The notes: generated by a model from the letters alone, not told the origin. 54,517 nt of DNA from Desulfobotulus alkaliphilus (GCF_007830435.1 NZ_VLLC01000023.1:4487-59003); one strand, 5' to 3'; shown: positions 1 through 8,407, counted from the first letter of the stretch. Translations and numbers: made by a program.

Positions 1-1569
1 GGCCTTCTCCGCGTTGAAAAGAGCTTCTTCCCTGCGGCCGAGCTCACCGAGGCGGACGGCGAGATTATTTTTTATGTCTGCCAGTTGGGCCAGGATGGCA
101 TCCTCTGGTTTTTTCTCATAGGCTTTTTTCAGTTTTTCAAGAAGCAGCTCCGTGATTTCAAGGGCCTTTTCCCGGAGAGCCAGGGTATGATGGGGTAAGG
201 CCCCTTCCAGGACAAAAAGGAGATCCGGGGTATGGGTTTTTCCCGTTTCAATCAGTGCCTCCAGCCACCCCATGGCCGCGCTGTTGTCGGTATGGTTGAA
301 ATCCTGAAGGGTGCGGATCACAAAGGGCACCACAGCGTACATATCCAGAGAATCCACCATGCGTTTCATGGTTTTTTTCTGTATGTCCATGGCGTACTTT
401 CCAAAGATTCTCAGTACCAGGGCTTCTCCAAGAATATCCGGGAGCACCGGGGCAATGCCATGATCCGGGGCAGGCAGCAGCATGGAGAGTCGATCCACCA
501 GTACGCCCGGCCCCTTGGCAGAGCTTTTTCCCAAAACATCGCATTCCTGTTTCGCCAGTTCCAGGGTCAGGGACTGGTTGAGTCCGCCGTTCATGGTGAC
601 CAGTGCGGCAAGATGGAGGAGAATGTCTTTTTCGTCATTCGGTCCTATTTTTGAAAGCCGATGTATTTCCCGATCCGCCAGCTTAAAGGCCAGTTCTGTA
701 CGGGGAAGCTCCAGAACTTCCACAATGCCGGAGCGCAGGGAAAGAAGGGCGGCCATCATGAGATAAAGGGGGTCTTTCCAGGTGGGCTTGGCAAGCTCCT
801 GATCAAAAAGCGGGTTTTCACCGGGAAGGGGAATGGGGAGCGGGTTTTGCCCATGAAGCCGGGAAAGCCTTTCCAGCATGGCGGCCAGAAGCTCACGTCG
901 ATGTTCCGGGGTGTCGATGGTATCCAGCAGCATGGGTTCAGGGGGATCAAACAGTTCCGGAACGCGGGCTTCACTGAAACCGCCCTCAAAAAGATTTTGA
1001 AACCAGCCAGCATTCTTATCCGCCTCACGTTCCAGCAGCAGGATGCGCAGGGGCGGGCCGGGTTCAGCTTCCTCATTTTGTGAAAGCTCTTCCAGCCATG
1101 TCTTTAAGAAGGAAGTCAGGGCCGCGGCATAATCCACCACGATCAGAACAGGCTTTTGCCAGCCCCAGTCCGTCAGATTCTGCAGGTCGGCAAATCTCTT
1201 CAGCTCTCTGCCCGTTAAAAATCCCGCCTGCCACTTGTCGGCCTCTTCTGTATCAAGGCGGTGTATCAGCTCGATGGCCATGCGGGTTTTGCCACAACCT
1301 GCCCCGCCTGCAAGGGTGCGAACGGAGATGGTGCGGGGGGTGTGCAGCCATTCCCACAGTTCTTTTAAATTGGCATCACGGCCTGTGAGGGGGATGCTGC
1401 GGCTGTAGGGATTGAGCAGGTCAATTTCCTTTTCCGTCCGAGGGGCGCGATTTTTGGGTGGGATCAGGGTCAGGTAGGGGCGTTTGTAGTCTATATGATT
1501 TCCATCACCGGAAATCTGGATGATGACATTGCCGGAACCGTTTGCGGAAGCGTTTTGGCTGGAAACCAT
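1..1569 (-). CDS. STAND P-loop NTPase with C-terminal TPR repeats (partial, 3' end outside window)
   Basis: This open frame starts at ATG 1569 and is still open at base 1, giving at least 523 residues. A Walker A motif GGAGCGKT lies at residues 88-95, just after a conserved LTGRDANLKELWEWL segment. A Walker B-like VLIVVDYA lies at 141-148 with Asp146. The middle is helical, as in the winged-helix and helical parts of STAND ATPases. The visible C-terminus (about 480-523) is TPR-like, with an NLAVRLGELGRREEAL core. Residues 14-26 (NVIIQISGDGNHI) resemble a RHIM/amyloid signalling motif. STAND NTPases are ligand-triggered switches and many act in phage defence; that role is inferred here, since no effector domain is visible. 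The signalling partner may be encoded past the left edge. Family call sure, function unsure. Confidence 0.85.
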   Translation of the reverse strand, partial: MVSSQNASANGSGNVIIQISGDGNHIDYKRPYLTLIPPKNRAPRTEKEIDLLNPYSRSIPLTGRDANLKELWEWLHTPRTISVRTLAGGAGCGKTRMAIELIHRLDTEEADKWQAGFLTGRELKRFADLQNLTDWGWQKPVLIVVDYAAALTSFLKTWLEELSQNEEAEPGPPLRILLLEREADKNAGWFQNLFEGGFSEARVPELFDPPEPMLLDTIDTPEHRRELLAAMLERLSRLHGQNPLPIPLPGENPLFDQELAKPTWKDPLYLMMAALLSLRSGIVEVLELPRTELAFKLADREIHRLSKIGPNDEKDILLHLAALVTMNGGLNQSLTLELAKQECDVLGKSSAKGPGVLVDRLSMLLPAPDHGIAPVLPDILGEALVLRIFGKYAMDIQKKTMKRMVDSLDMYAVVPFVIRTLQDFNHTDNSAAMGWLEALIETGKTHTPDLLFVLEGALPHHTLALREKALEITELLLEKLKKAYEKKPEDAILAQLADIKNNLAVRLGELGRREEALFNAEKA

Positions 1570-1633
1570 GGACAGATCCTTTGCTGAAGAGGCGATGACC
1601 TTGTTTGTTTGACATGGACAGGAAGTATTTAGA

Positions 1634-1860
1634 ATAGAAAGGGGATAGCATGGATACAGGGTGCGGGCAAGGCTGCACGAAGCCATGGCCCTTGAATTCT
1701 GCGGCCCCTTCATCAACACGCCGGGCGAGTTTCTGGAAAACCGGCGCTTCTATCCCGCCCCCCTCTTCACCCGCAGGGTGCTGGGTGTGGTCTCAAGGGC
1801 CGAAGCCCCTGAAAATCAGGTGGAAAGGCAAAACGTTTCCTTCAGCAAAGACGAAGTGGG
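1634..1860 (+). other. Possible gene remnant in the STAND-nifV gap
   Basis: Between a stop near 1634 and the start of the minisatellite, one plus-strand frame reads as ordinary protein (it includes HEAMALEFCGPFINTPGEF from about 1672). It then runs into the repeat and becomes low-complexity. There is no convincing ribosome binding site and no family I recognise. It may be the eroded end of a lost gene, or chance. The rest of 1570-2013 holds only the repeat array described separately. Confidence 0.2.
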
Positions 1861-1997
1861 TGTCCTGTGGTTGCGTGTCCTGTGGTTGCGTGTCCTGTGG
1901 TTGCGTGTGGTTGCGTGTCCTGTGGTTGCGTGTGGTTGCGTGTCCTGTGGTTGCGTGTGGTTGCGTGGTTGGTCGATCCCGGGTGTCCTGTGGTTGG
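1861..1997. repeat. Minisatellite of 15-bp and 10-bp units next to nifV
   Basis: Bases 1861-1965 consist of five copies of TGTCCTGTGGTTGCG interspersed with three copies of its shortened form TGTGGTTGCG, with no mismatches. A degenerate continuation (TGTCCTGTGGTTGG) reaches 1997. The array ends about 17 bp before the nifV stop codon. The open frames across it on both strands are products of the repeat and not genes. Confidence 0.9.
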
Positions 1998-2013
1998 TCA
2001 CCCATGGCAAGCT

Positions 2014-3033
2014 TTAATTTGCACCCACCAAACTTTCCCCCACCAAAGACGCTCTCCCCCCATGTTTCCCCGCCATAAACCGCACAGGAGCCAGCCCGTG
2101 GATCTCCGGTTCCATGGGCTGAAAGCTCAAGGGGTCGCGGAGCTGGCCGTGGCAGTGGATGCCGGATTCGTGGGTAAACACCCTTCCACCCGTCACGGGC
2201 TTGTCCGGCGGGAGAGGGCAGCCCGTAAGCCCTGCCACATGGCGGGAGAGGGGCCGCAGGGCTTTCGTGTTCACGCCATGGGGGATTTTTTTGAGGGTCA
2301 GGGCCATGACCAGCTCCTCAAGCCTTGCGTTTCCTGCCCGTTCGCCAAGGCCGTTGACCGTGAGGGACACGGCTTTGGCTCCGCTTTCAAGGGCGGTGAG
2401 GGCATTGGCTGTGGCCATGCCCAGATCATTGTGTCCGTGGAATTCCAGATCAAAGGGCGATTTTTTCTTTAGTATTTCAATAAGCCGGGAAATTTCGAGG
2501 GGGCTTGCCACACCCACGGTGTCGGAAATACGGATGCGGCGGATGGGAAAACCTTTCAGCTTTTCAAGAAGAGCCAGCATGTCTTCCACAGGGGTGCGGG
2601 TGGCATCCTGAAAGCCAAGGCTCACCCCTTCAAAGCGGCTGAGGGCAAGGGGCAGAAGGGTTTCAAGGCGGGTTTCAAGGATGGCCTTATCCCAGCCCAG
2701 CACCCGGAGCTGACGGGTGGAGACGGGAAAGGCCATGTGAATCCGTTTCATGCCGCAGGCTTCGGCGGCTTGCAGATCCTTTTCATGGAGTCGGCACCAG
2801 CCAAAGATGCGCTCCTTGGGAAGGGATTTTGCGATGTGGCGGAGATACCGGGCTTCTTCGCCTCCCATGACGGGAATGCCCGCCTCGATTTCATCCACCC
2901 CCGCATCCAAAAGCATGGATGCAAGGCGGATCTTTTCCGCCATGGAAAAGGCCAGCCCCGGTGTCTGCTCGCCGTCCCTTAAGGTGGTGTCGATGATGAG
3001 GGGTCGGGCAGGGGGGAAGCCCTTCTGTTCCAT
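2014..3033 (-). CDS. nifV: Homocitrate synthase NifV
   Basis: The product (339 residues) condenses acetyl-CoA with 2-oxoglutarate to homocitrate, the organic ligand of the nitrogenase FeMo-cofactor. It has the HMGL-like/DRE-TIM barrel signatures: RDGEQTPG near the N-terminus, EFHGHNDLGMA, NGLGERAGN and HESGIH. The start at 3033 is chosen because AAAGGATC precedes it. A TTG at 3048 in the same frame is less likely. The protein is about 40 residues shorter than most NifV: it stops soon after the conserved GKHGGRASL segment, next to the minisatellite, so the C-terminal helix region looks lost. It is the last gene of the ferredoxin-GNAT-nifV run. 2-isopropylmalate synthase and citramalate synthase are relatives, but the nif context favours NifV. 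Confidence 0.9.
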   Translation of the reverse strand: MEQKGFPPARPLIIDTTLRDGEQTPGLAFSMAEKIRLASMLLDAGVDEIEAGIPVMGGEEARYLRHIAKSLPKERIFGWCRLHEKDLQAAEACGMKRIHMAFPVSTRQLRVLGWDKAILETRLETLLPLALSRFEGVSLGFQDATRTPVEDMLALLEKLKGFPIRRIRISDTVGVASPLEISRLIEILKKKSPFDLEFHGHNDLGMATANALTALESGAKAVSLTVNGLGERAGNARLEELVMALTLKKIPHGVNTKALRPLSRHVAGLTGCPLPPDKPVTGGRVFTHESGIHCHGQLRDPLSFQPMEPEIHGLAPVRFMAGKHGGRASLVGESLVGAN

Positions 3034-3089
3034 GGCTGATCCTTTCAAAAAGAACTTCTGTTTCCGGCCTTAAGGCAGTGCATGGCGGG

Positions 3090-3566
3090 TCAGGTCTCTT
3101 TCATTGGAATGGGATGGCGCAGGGCTACAAGCTGGGTGGCCTGCCATCCCGTATGGTGATAAAAAACAAGGGCCTGGGTGTTGCTGCGATCCGCAAGGAG
3201 CTGGATGCGGGTCATGCCCTGATCCCGGGACCATCGAATGGCCTCCTGAATCAGTGTCGTACCGATGCCCCGGCCCCGAAGCCCCTCTTTTACCACCAGA
3301 TCCTCCAGAAGCCCCACCTCTCCGCCTTCCGCCGTGGAGATGAGGCCTTGCACCGTTACCATGCCGATGACGCGGTTTTCCTGTCTGGCCGTGAGCACAA
3401 GGGCATTTTTTTCACGGATCAGGGTGGAAAGGCCTGCGGCCTGTTTGGCGGCATCGGGTGTAAAATCCGCTTCCAGGGTAAAGAGACCCGCCAGCAGCTC
3501 CACCATGGCGGGGATGTCCGCATCAAGGGCTTTTTCAATGCTGAAGGCGGGCCTTTTGGATGTCAT
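3090..3566 (-). CDS. GNAT-family N-acetyltransferase in the nif cluster
   Basis: A 158-residue single-domain GNAT protein. Conserved motif A, with the acetyl-CoA pyrophosphate-binding loop, is visible as LEDLVVKEGLRGRGIGTTL, followed by the motif B region ALVFYHHTGWQA. The start at 3566 is supported by a 4-bp ATGA overlap with the stop of the upstream ferredoxin gene, so the two are probably translationally coupled. GNAT genes recur beside nif genes in several diazotrophs, but the substrate is not known from sequence. A role in modifying a nitrogenase-related protein would be a guess; an unrelated small-molecule acetyltransferase is equally possible. Confidence 0.85.
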   Translation of the reverse strand: MTSKRPAFSIEKALDADIPAMVELLAGLFTLEADFTPDAAKQAAGLSTLIREKNALVLTARQENRVIGMVTVQGLISTAEGGEVGLLEDLVVKEGLRGRGIGTTLIQEAIRWSRDQGMTRIQLLADRSNTQALVFYHHTGWQATQLVALRHPIPMKET

Positions 3567-3877
3567 GGGGCCTGCCCCAGCGCAAGTTCCTGACAGACGG
3601 CCCCTTCCTCCATGGCATCGAGAATGGCGTCCACCGAAGCTTCGGAATCGACGCTTCCATACCAGGCATTCTGGGGGTAAATAACCATCACCGGGCCTTT
3701 TTCGCATTGTTTGAGACAGCCCGTGCTCACCACCTGGGCATCCAGCCCCCGGTCGAGGATTTCTTCTTCAATATAAGGTAAGAGGCTGGCAGCGCCCCTT
3801 TTGTGGCAGACCCCCTGGGGGTCGCCGGAAACGCGGAAACTTGCGCATACAAGGATGGTGTGCTGGGGAAGGGCCAT
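3563..3877 (-). CDS. Thioredoxin-like [2Fe-2S] ferredoxin, nif-associated
   Basis: A 104-residue protein of the thioredoxin-fold [2Fe-2S] ferredoxin family, whose known examples are the Clostridium pasteurianum 2Fe ferredoxin and Azotobacter FdI-type proteins. Cluster ligand candidates are the Cys of VCASFRVSGDPQGVC and the two Cys of STGCLKQCEKGP. The conserved GPVMVIYPQNAWYG segment follows. These proteins bind the MoFe protein or serve nitrogenase-related electron transfer or maturation. The start at 3877 has AAAGGAG upstream. It heads a three-gene run with the GNAT gene (4-bp overlap) and nifV. It lies 270 bp downstream of nifB, so it may have its own promoter in the AT-rich stretch 3880-4010. 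Confidence 0.92.
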   Translation of the reverse strand: MALPQHTILVCASFRVSGDPQGVCHKRGAASLLPYIEEEILDRGLDAQVVSTGCLKQCEKGPVMVIYPQNAWYGSVDSEASVDAILDAMEEGAVCQELALGQAP

Positions 3878-4037
3878 GGGAGTTCTCCTTTGAGGTTTGT
3901 TTGAAAAAAGTAGATTTTTAACAACTGCTAAGCATGTTCGTTATTTAAATGTTTGATTTCAAATCTTTATTGTTTAAATGTTTCTGCATTGAATCGTGGT
4001 ATGGGGGGATTCAGAGTCCTTTTGCCCTCACCCCCGG

Positions 4038-4060
4038 CCCCTCTCCCAGAGGGAGAGGGG
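4038..4060. repeat. Perfect 10-bp hairpin repeat between nifB and the ferredoxin gene
   Basis: CCCCTCTCCC at 4038-4047 pairs perfectly with GGGAGAGGGG at 4051-4060 around a 3-nt loop. Related pieces (cggcccctctcccag, gtgggagagggga) recur near 8640 and 9261 in other gaps of the nif cluster. It looks like a dispersed palindromic repeat of the REP kind. It could also act as a transcript 3' stabiliser for nifB. Confidence 0.6.
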
Positions 4061-4147
4061 AGAAGGGCAGGCACAGAGTCTTACACGGCTGCCTGCGGTC
4101 ACCCATGGGAGGGGAGGCAGGCAGGGAGGCTATCCATGCAAAGCCAT

Positions 4148-5449
4148 TCATGCCCCGCATCCCCCTGCGCCAGCGCCGGAACAGGCCTTGATGCTGCGGG
4201 TTTTGAGATGCATCAGAGATGCCCCGGAAAAGGCCGGGGTGAGGGCGGCCTCAATGAGTCCTTCCACTTCCGCGACATCCACGCCCGCCTGAAGCAGTAC
4301 GGTTTTCGGGCGTTCCCCAATGCCGCTCACAAGGAGCATACGGCAGTCGGACAGAAGGGCGGCCATGTCTTCCCACCGGGATTCGCCTCCGCCCTTTGCC
4401 GGTGTGATCCGGGTATCCACCAGTTCAAAGTTTCCGTCCTGTTCCCGGAAGATCAGAAGGCTTTCCGCCTCGCCAAGGTGCTGGTTCACAAGAATGCCTT
4501 CTCTGCTGGCCACGGCGATGAAGGGCCGTTTGGGGCTGAGGATACGGCAGGAATCCTCCTTTGCTGGTCTGTGATTGTCGGGCAGTTTGGGCATGGCCTC
4601 GCAGGCTTTGAGTTTGGCCATGAGACCGGGGCTTTCCTGTTCGCCAAGGCAGCCCACGGCATCGGCCCGGCAGCGGGTGCAGTGGGTCATCTGGGGCAGA
4701 TGAATGGCCGAGGCGGCCCGGATTCTTTGCACAAGATCCTTTCCCGGTTCCTCCAGATGGCCAAAGGCCGAGCCGGGGTTGGGGTAGTAGGGAATGCAGT
4801 TGAAGATATCGGCCCCAAGGGAGGCTGCGGTGCGGGCCACTTCGGGAATGTGGTCTTCGTTCACGCCGGGAATGAGGATGCTGTTCACCTTTACGGCAAT
4901 GCCATGGGATTTGAGCCGGATCAGGGCTTCGCTCTGCTTTTCAAGGAGAATTTCGGAACCTTCCAGGGCCTGACGCACCCTTTTTTCGTGGCGGACCCAG
5001 GCATAGATGCGGCTTGCGATTTCAGGATCCACGGCGTTCATGGTCAGGGTCACATGGCTGACCTTAAGATCCGCCAGCTCTTCGATGTAAGGCCCGATGC
5101 CAAGGCCGTTGGTGGCAAGGCAGAGCAGGATGTCCGGATACTGCTGACGCACAAGGCGCAGGGTTTCCAAGGTTTCACCGGCATTGGCAAAGGGATCGCC
5201 GGGGCCTGCGATGCCCACCACGGAGATGTTCTTTTTTTCCGCAAATACATGGTCGAGATAGACCAGCGCCTGATAGGGCGAAAGGATACCGCTGGCCACT
5301 CCGGGGCGGCTTTCGTTGACGCAGTCGAATTTGCGGTCGCAGAAACGGCACTGGATATTGCACCGGGGAGCCACGGGCAGATGCACCCGTCCATGGGTTT
5401 TGCGTGCGGCCTTGTTGAAGCAGGGATGGTTATCAAAGATGGATGACAT
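4148..5449 (-). CDS. nifB: Nitrogenase cofactor biosynthesis radical SAM protein NifB (with NifX-like C-terminus)
   Basis: A 433-residue NifB. The N-terminal radical SAM domain carries the SAM [4Fe-4S] motif in APRCNIQCRFCDRKFDC (about residues 27-43). It also has the AGPGDPFAN and ATNGLG segments and further conserved Cys (HCTRCRADAVGC, about 265-277) that ligate extra clusters. NifB fuses two [4Fe-4S] clusters and inserts carbide to form NifB-co, the FeMo-co precursor. Residues from about 320 form a NifX/dinitrogenase iron-molybdenum cofactor-binding domain (FIAVASREGILVNQHLGEAE), as in most long NifB. The tail is Ser/Gly/Cys-rich (CSGAGAGGCGA). The start at 5449 has AAGGAGGCTCCC directly upstream. 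It follows nifN after a 214-bp gap containing a palindromic repeat. Confidence 0.97.
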   Translation of the reverse strand: MSSIFDNHPCFNKAARKTHGRVHLPVAPRCNIQCRFCDRKFDCVNESRPGVASGILSPYQALVYLDHVFAEKKNISVVGIAGPGDPFANAGETLETLRLVRQQYPDILLCLATNGLGIGPYIEELADLKVSHVTLTMNAVDPEIASRIYAWVRHEKRVRQALEGSEILLEKQSEALIRLKSHGIAVKVNSILIPGVNEDHIPEVARTAASLGADIFNCIPYYPNPGSAFGHLEEPGKDLVQRIRAASAIHLPQMTHCTRCRADAVGCLGEQESPGLMAKLKACEAMPKLPDNHRPAKEDSCRILSPKRPFIAVASREGILVNQHLGEAESLLIFREQDGNFELVDTRITPAKGGGESRWEDMAALLSDCRMLLVSGIGERPKTVLLQAGVDVAEVEGLIEAALTPAFSGASLMHLKTRSIKACSGAGAGGCGA

Positions 5450-5576
5450 GGGAGCCTCCTTGGTTTTTTAGATGATCTGTCTGGATGCCCGGTTTCTGTA
5501 TTCGGGGCAGACCCTGTTTTGATCTTTCTGAGGGAGAGCAATTATTCAGCAAATTTCCCATATCCCTCTGGTGTAG

Positions 5577-5598
5577 GGGCAGGCCCCTGTGCCTGCCC
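5577..5598. repeat. GC-rich palindromic repeat between nifN and nifB
   Basis: GGGCAGGC (5577-5584) and GCCTGCCC (5591-5598) form an 8-bp stem with a 6-nt loop. The same GGGCAGGC...GCCTGCCC core appears inside both MITE-like copies flanking nifK, and part of it (cccctgtgcctgcccc) near 9130. It is a dispersed palindromic repeat that could form an mRNA hairpin. Confidence 0.6.
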
Positions 5599-5663
5599 TG
5601 ATTTTGGGCAACCATGGGGGGGTGCCCCTGCATGAAAACCCATGGTTAATTCAGGTTTTGTCT

Positions 5664-7040
5664 TCATAGATAGGAAAACCCCACCCCAGTGGCCTCCTGC
5701 CGCACTTCGAGAATGCCGTTGCAGATGCGCTCAAAAAGCTCCCGTGCGCCGCCATAGCCCAGTATGCGGATGGAGGGGCCGCCCACCCGGTCGTGGATGG
5801 GAAAACCCACACGGATAAGCGGCGTTCTGGTTTTTCTCGACATGGCGTAGCCCTTGCTGGAGCCCATGAAAAAGTCCGGCGGATTTTCTTCGGCAAGCTT
5901 TTCAAGGGTGGCGTAATCGGCCCCTTCCACCACCTGCATGCCTTCCTGCTCCTCTTTGGAAAGAAGACTTTCCAGCGCTTTTTTCAGATGGCCGGAGCGG
6001 CTTCCTGATGCGGCCACAAGGGTTTTCACGCCGATTTCCGCAAGAAAGGGCACAAGGGCTGCCACCAGATCCTCATCCCCGAAGACCATGGCCTTGAGAC
6101 CGGAGACAATTTTATGGCTGTCCACATAGGCATCAATGAGCCGGGAGCGTTCTTCCAGCAGCATCTTGGGAATGGCCTGCCCGCTGAGATCCTGAAGAAG
6201 GGCAAGGAAGCGGTCTGTGGCCCGGATGCCCACGGGAAGCCCCTGAAAATGCGGCGCAAGGCCGGATTTTCTGCCAAGGATTGTTAAGGGGGACACCTCC
6301 CGCAGGCTGGATGCGGCCCCCAGATGCAGGCCTGCTTTTGCTTCTGCCATGTTCTGCAAACTTTCCAGAGACGCACCACCACGGGGCAGGGTCTCGTATT
6401 CCTCCCACTGGCCGCCATCGAGGGTTTCTGAGCTGTCCGGCACAAGGCAGGGGAAAAACCCCATGAGACCCACCAAATCCTTCAGATGACGCTGATCCGC
6501 AGGGGAGAGTGCTGCGGTGAAAAGGGGCAGAAGCTCTTCTCTCTTTCCGGCCATGTTCGAAGGGCCTTCCGGAAGAAGCTGCTCCACGAGGGCGGAAAGG
6601 CTTTTCCAGTAGCCTTCCCCATGGCTGCCGCCGTAGCTGGGGGTGGAGGCAAAAACGAGGGGCGGACAGTCCGGGTTGGCTTTCCGGATTTCCTTCAGCA
6701 TCATGGGCACATCGTCGCCAATGGTTTCCGAAAGGCAGGTGGAGGCAATGCCAATGATTTTAGGCCTGTACTGGCGCAGGATGTTGTCGATGGCCGTGCG
6801 CAGGTTGGCCCCGCCGCCGAAGATGGCCGTGTCCTCATGGAAGTTGGAGGAGGCGATGTCCACGGGTTCTTTGAAATGGCTGATCATGTAGCGGCGGATG
6901 TAGGTGGCGCAGCCCTGGGAACCGTGGAGCAGGGGAACGCAGCCTTCCACACCCTTGAAGGCCAGAGCCGCCCCAAGGGGAGCGCAGAGGCTGCATGCGT
7001 TTTCCGTGACGGGTTTCATGATTTCTTCGGAATGGAACAT
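5664..7040 (-). CDS. nifN: Nitrogenase FeMo-cofactor scaffold protein NifN
   Basis: A 458-residue member of the nitrogenase beta-like family. It has ENACSLCAPLGAALAFKGV, the LLHGSQGCATYIRRYMISHF segment and STCLSETIGDD, which match NifN/NifK cluster-ligand regions. It lacks the full NifK P-cluster pattern. NifN pairs with NifE as the EN scaffold on which NifB-co matures to FeMo-co. The start at 7040 is set by AAAAGGAGGCGTC immediately upstream, and the nifE stop is only 11 bp away, so nifE and nifN are co-translated. Assignment as NifN rather than a second NifK rests on position after nifE and on nifK being present separately. Confidence 0.93.
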   Translation of the reverse strand: MFHSEEIMKPVTENACSLCAPLGAALAFKGVEGCVPLLHGSQGCATYIRRYMISHFKEPVDIASSNFHEDTAIFGGGANLRTAIDNILRQYRPKIIGIASTCLSETIGDDVPMMLKEIRKANPDCPPLVFASTPSYGGSHGEGYWKSLSALVEQLLPEGPSNMAGKREELLPLFTAALSPADQRHLKDLVGLMGFFPCLVPDSSETLDGGQWEEYETLPRGGASLESLQNMAEAKAGLHLGAASSLREVSPLTILGRKSGLAPHFQGLPVGIRATDRFLALLQDLSGQAIPKMLLEERSRLIDAYVDSHKIVSGLKAMVFGDEDLVAALVPFLAEIGVKTLVAASGSRSGHLKKALESLLSKEEQEGMQVVEGADYATLEKLAEENPPDFFMGSSKGYAMSRKTRTPLIRVGFPIHDRVGGPSIRILGYGGARELFERICNGILEVRQEATGVGFSYL

Positions 7041-7051
7041 GACGCCTCCTT

Positions 7052-8407
7052 TTATATGCGGGCCTTGCGGTCAAAAAAACGGAACACGGGGCTGGTTACG
7101 GTGGCGTGCACTTCCCTTGCAAAGTTCACCATGCCCTCAAAGCCCGCCAGCGGGATTTTCCGTTCGTGGTTGTGGTCGCAGAAGCCAAGGCCAAGCTTGA
7201 AGGCAATGGGCCTTTCCTTTACCCCGCCGATGAAAAGATCGGCTCCCTTTTCCACAACGCAGGCGGAAAGCTCCAGAGGGTTGGCATCGTCCACAATGAG
7301 GGTGCCGGGTTTGCAGATCCGGGCAAGTTCCTCATATTCGTCCCCGGCTCCCGTCTGGGTGCCTGCCATGACCACCTCCATGCCCAAAGCATCCAGTGCC
7401 CGGATGAGGGAAAAGGCCTTGAAGGCCCCGCCCACATAGAGGGCGGCCTTTTTCCCCTGAAGATCCGTTTTATAGCGCTGGATCTCCGGCAGGATGGCCC
7501 GGATTTCCTCCCGCACCAGATCCTTGGTACGCTCCATGAGATCCCTCTCTTCAAAAAAGGAAGCCACATCGTAAAGGGCTTTGGCCACATCCTCGATACC
7601 GAAATAGGACACCCGGATGAAGGGAATGCCAAAGGCCTTTTCCATGTCTCTGGCAAGGCCGGTCATGGAGCCGGAGCACTGCACCACATTGAGCTTTGCC
7701 TCCGGTGCCTTCATGATTTCCTCCACCCGGCTGTCTCCGGTCATGACGGAAACCACATCGATCCCCATACGGCGGTAATAGTCTTTGATGATCCAGGCTT
7801 CGCCGCCGATGTTGAATTCCCCCAGAATATTGATGGAAAGGGGGCGGGAAGCGGGCAGAGCCTTTTGATCGAACAGGGAGAAGAGGGCGGTACAGGCGGC
7901 CTTGTACCCGTCTTTTTTGGTGCCCTTGAAACCTTCGGAATGCACGGGCCGTACGGGAATGCCCGTTTTAGCTTCCACCTTGCGGCAGACCGCCTCCACA
8001 TCGTCGCCAATGATGCCGATGATGCAGGTGCTGTACACAAAGGCGGCTTTGGGTGCATATTTTTCAATGAGGTGGAGGAGGGCGGCTTCCAGCTTTTTTT
8101 CGCCTCCGAAGATCACATCCTTTTCCTTGAGGTCGGTGGAAAAGCTTAAGCGGTGCAGCTCCGGCCCGGAAGAGAGGGCACCCCGGATGTCCCAGGTGTA
8201 GGCGGCGCAGCCGATGGGGCCGTGGACGAGATGCAGGGCATCGGCAATGGGGTAGAGCACCACCCTGGAGCCGCAGAAGACGCAGGCCCGCTGACTGACG
8301 GAGCCTGCAAGGCTTTTGGTGTCGCAGCTCAGGGTGCAGGGAGCCTCACCCGTTTTATGGATGGCGTTTTTTCTTTGTTCCAGTATGGAAAAACCTTGGT
8401 TCGGCAT
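7052..8407 (-). CDS. nifE: Nitrogenase FeMo-cofactor scaffold protein NifE
   Basis: A 451-residue alpha-like subunit of the NifEN scaffold. Recognisable segments are SQRACVFCGSRVVLYPIADA, HGPIGCAAYTWDIRG and the STCIIGIIGDDVEAV loop, all typical of NifE and homologous to the NifD Cys regions. The start at 8407 (MPNQGF) is preferred because AAAGGGGGACTT precedes it. A longer frame from 8473 lacks a site and adds an atypical N-terminus. It is followed 11 bp later by nifN. Upstream lies a 911-bp non-coding gap carrying a MITE-like element and long hairpins, so nifEN may be expressed apart from nifK. Confidence 0.95.
   Translation of the reverse strand: MPNQGFSILEQRKNAIHKTGEAPCTLSCDTKSLAGSVSQRACVFCGSRVVLYPIADALHLVHGPIGCAAYTWDIRGALSSGPELHRLSFSTDLKEKDVIFGGEKKLEAALLHLIEKYAPKAAFVYSTCIIGIIGDDVEAVCRKVEAKTGIPVRPVHSEGFKGTKKDGYKAACTALFSLFDQKALPASRPLSINILGEFNIGGEAWIIKDYYRRMGIDVVSVMTGDSRVEEIMKAPEAKLNVVQCSGSMTGLARDMEKAFGIPFIRVSYFGIEDVAKALYDVASFFEERDLMERTKDLVREEIRAILPEIQRYKTDLQGKKAALYVGGAFKAFSLIRALDALGMEVVMAGTQTGAGDEYEELARICKPGTLIVDDANPLELSACVVEKGADLFIGGVKERPIAFKLGLGFCDHNHERKIPLAGFEGMVNFAREVHATVTSPVFRFFDRKARI

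Noticed and set aside
1080-1388. Plus-strand frames over 1-1570
   Set aside because: They are antisense to one continuous minus-strand STAND NTPase frame with clear Walker motifs and TPR pattern.
1793-2010. Minus-strand frames with His/Thr/Arg/Gln-rich repeats (and the plus-strand Val/Cys/Leu repeats)
   Set aside because: They are direct translations of the 15/10-bp minisatellite in several frames, with no ribosome binding site.
3953-5446. Long plus-strand frame of 497 codons opposite nifB
   Set aside because: Pure shadow of nifB; the minus strand has the radical SAM motif and a strong ribosome binding site.
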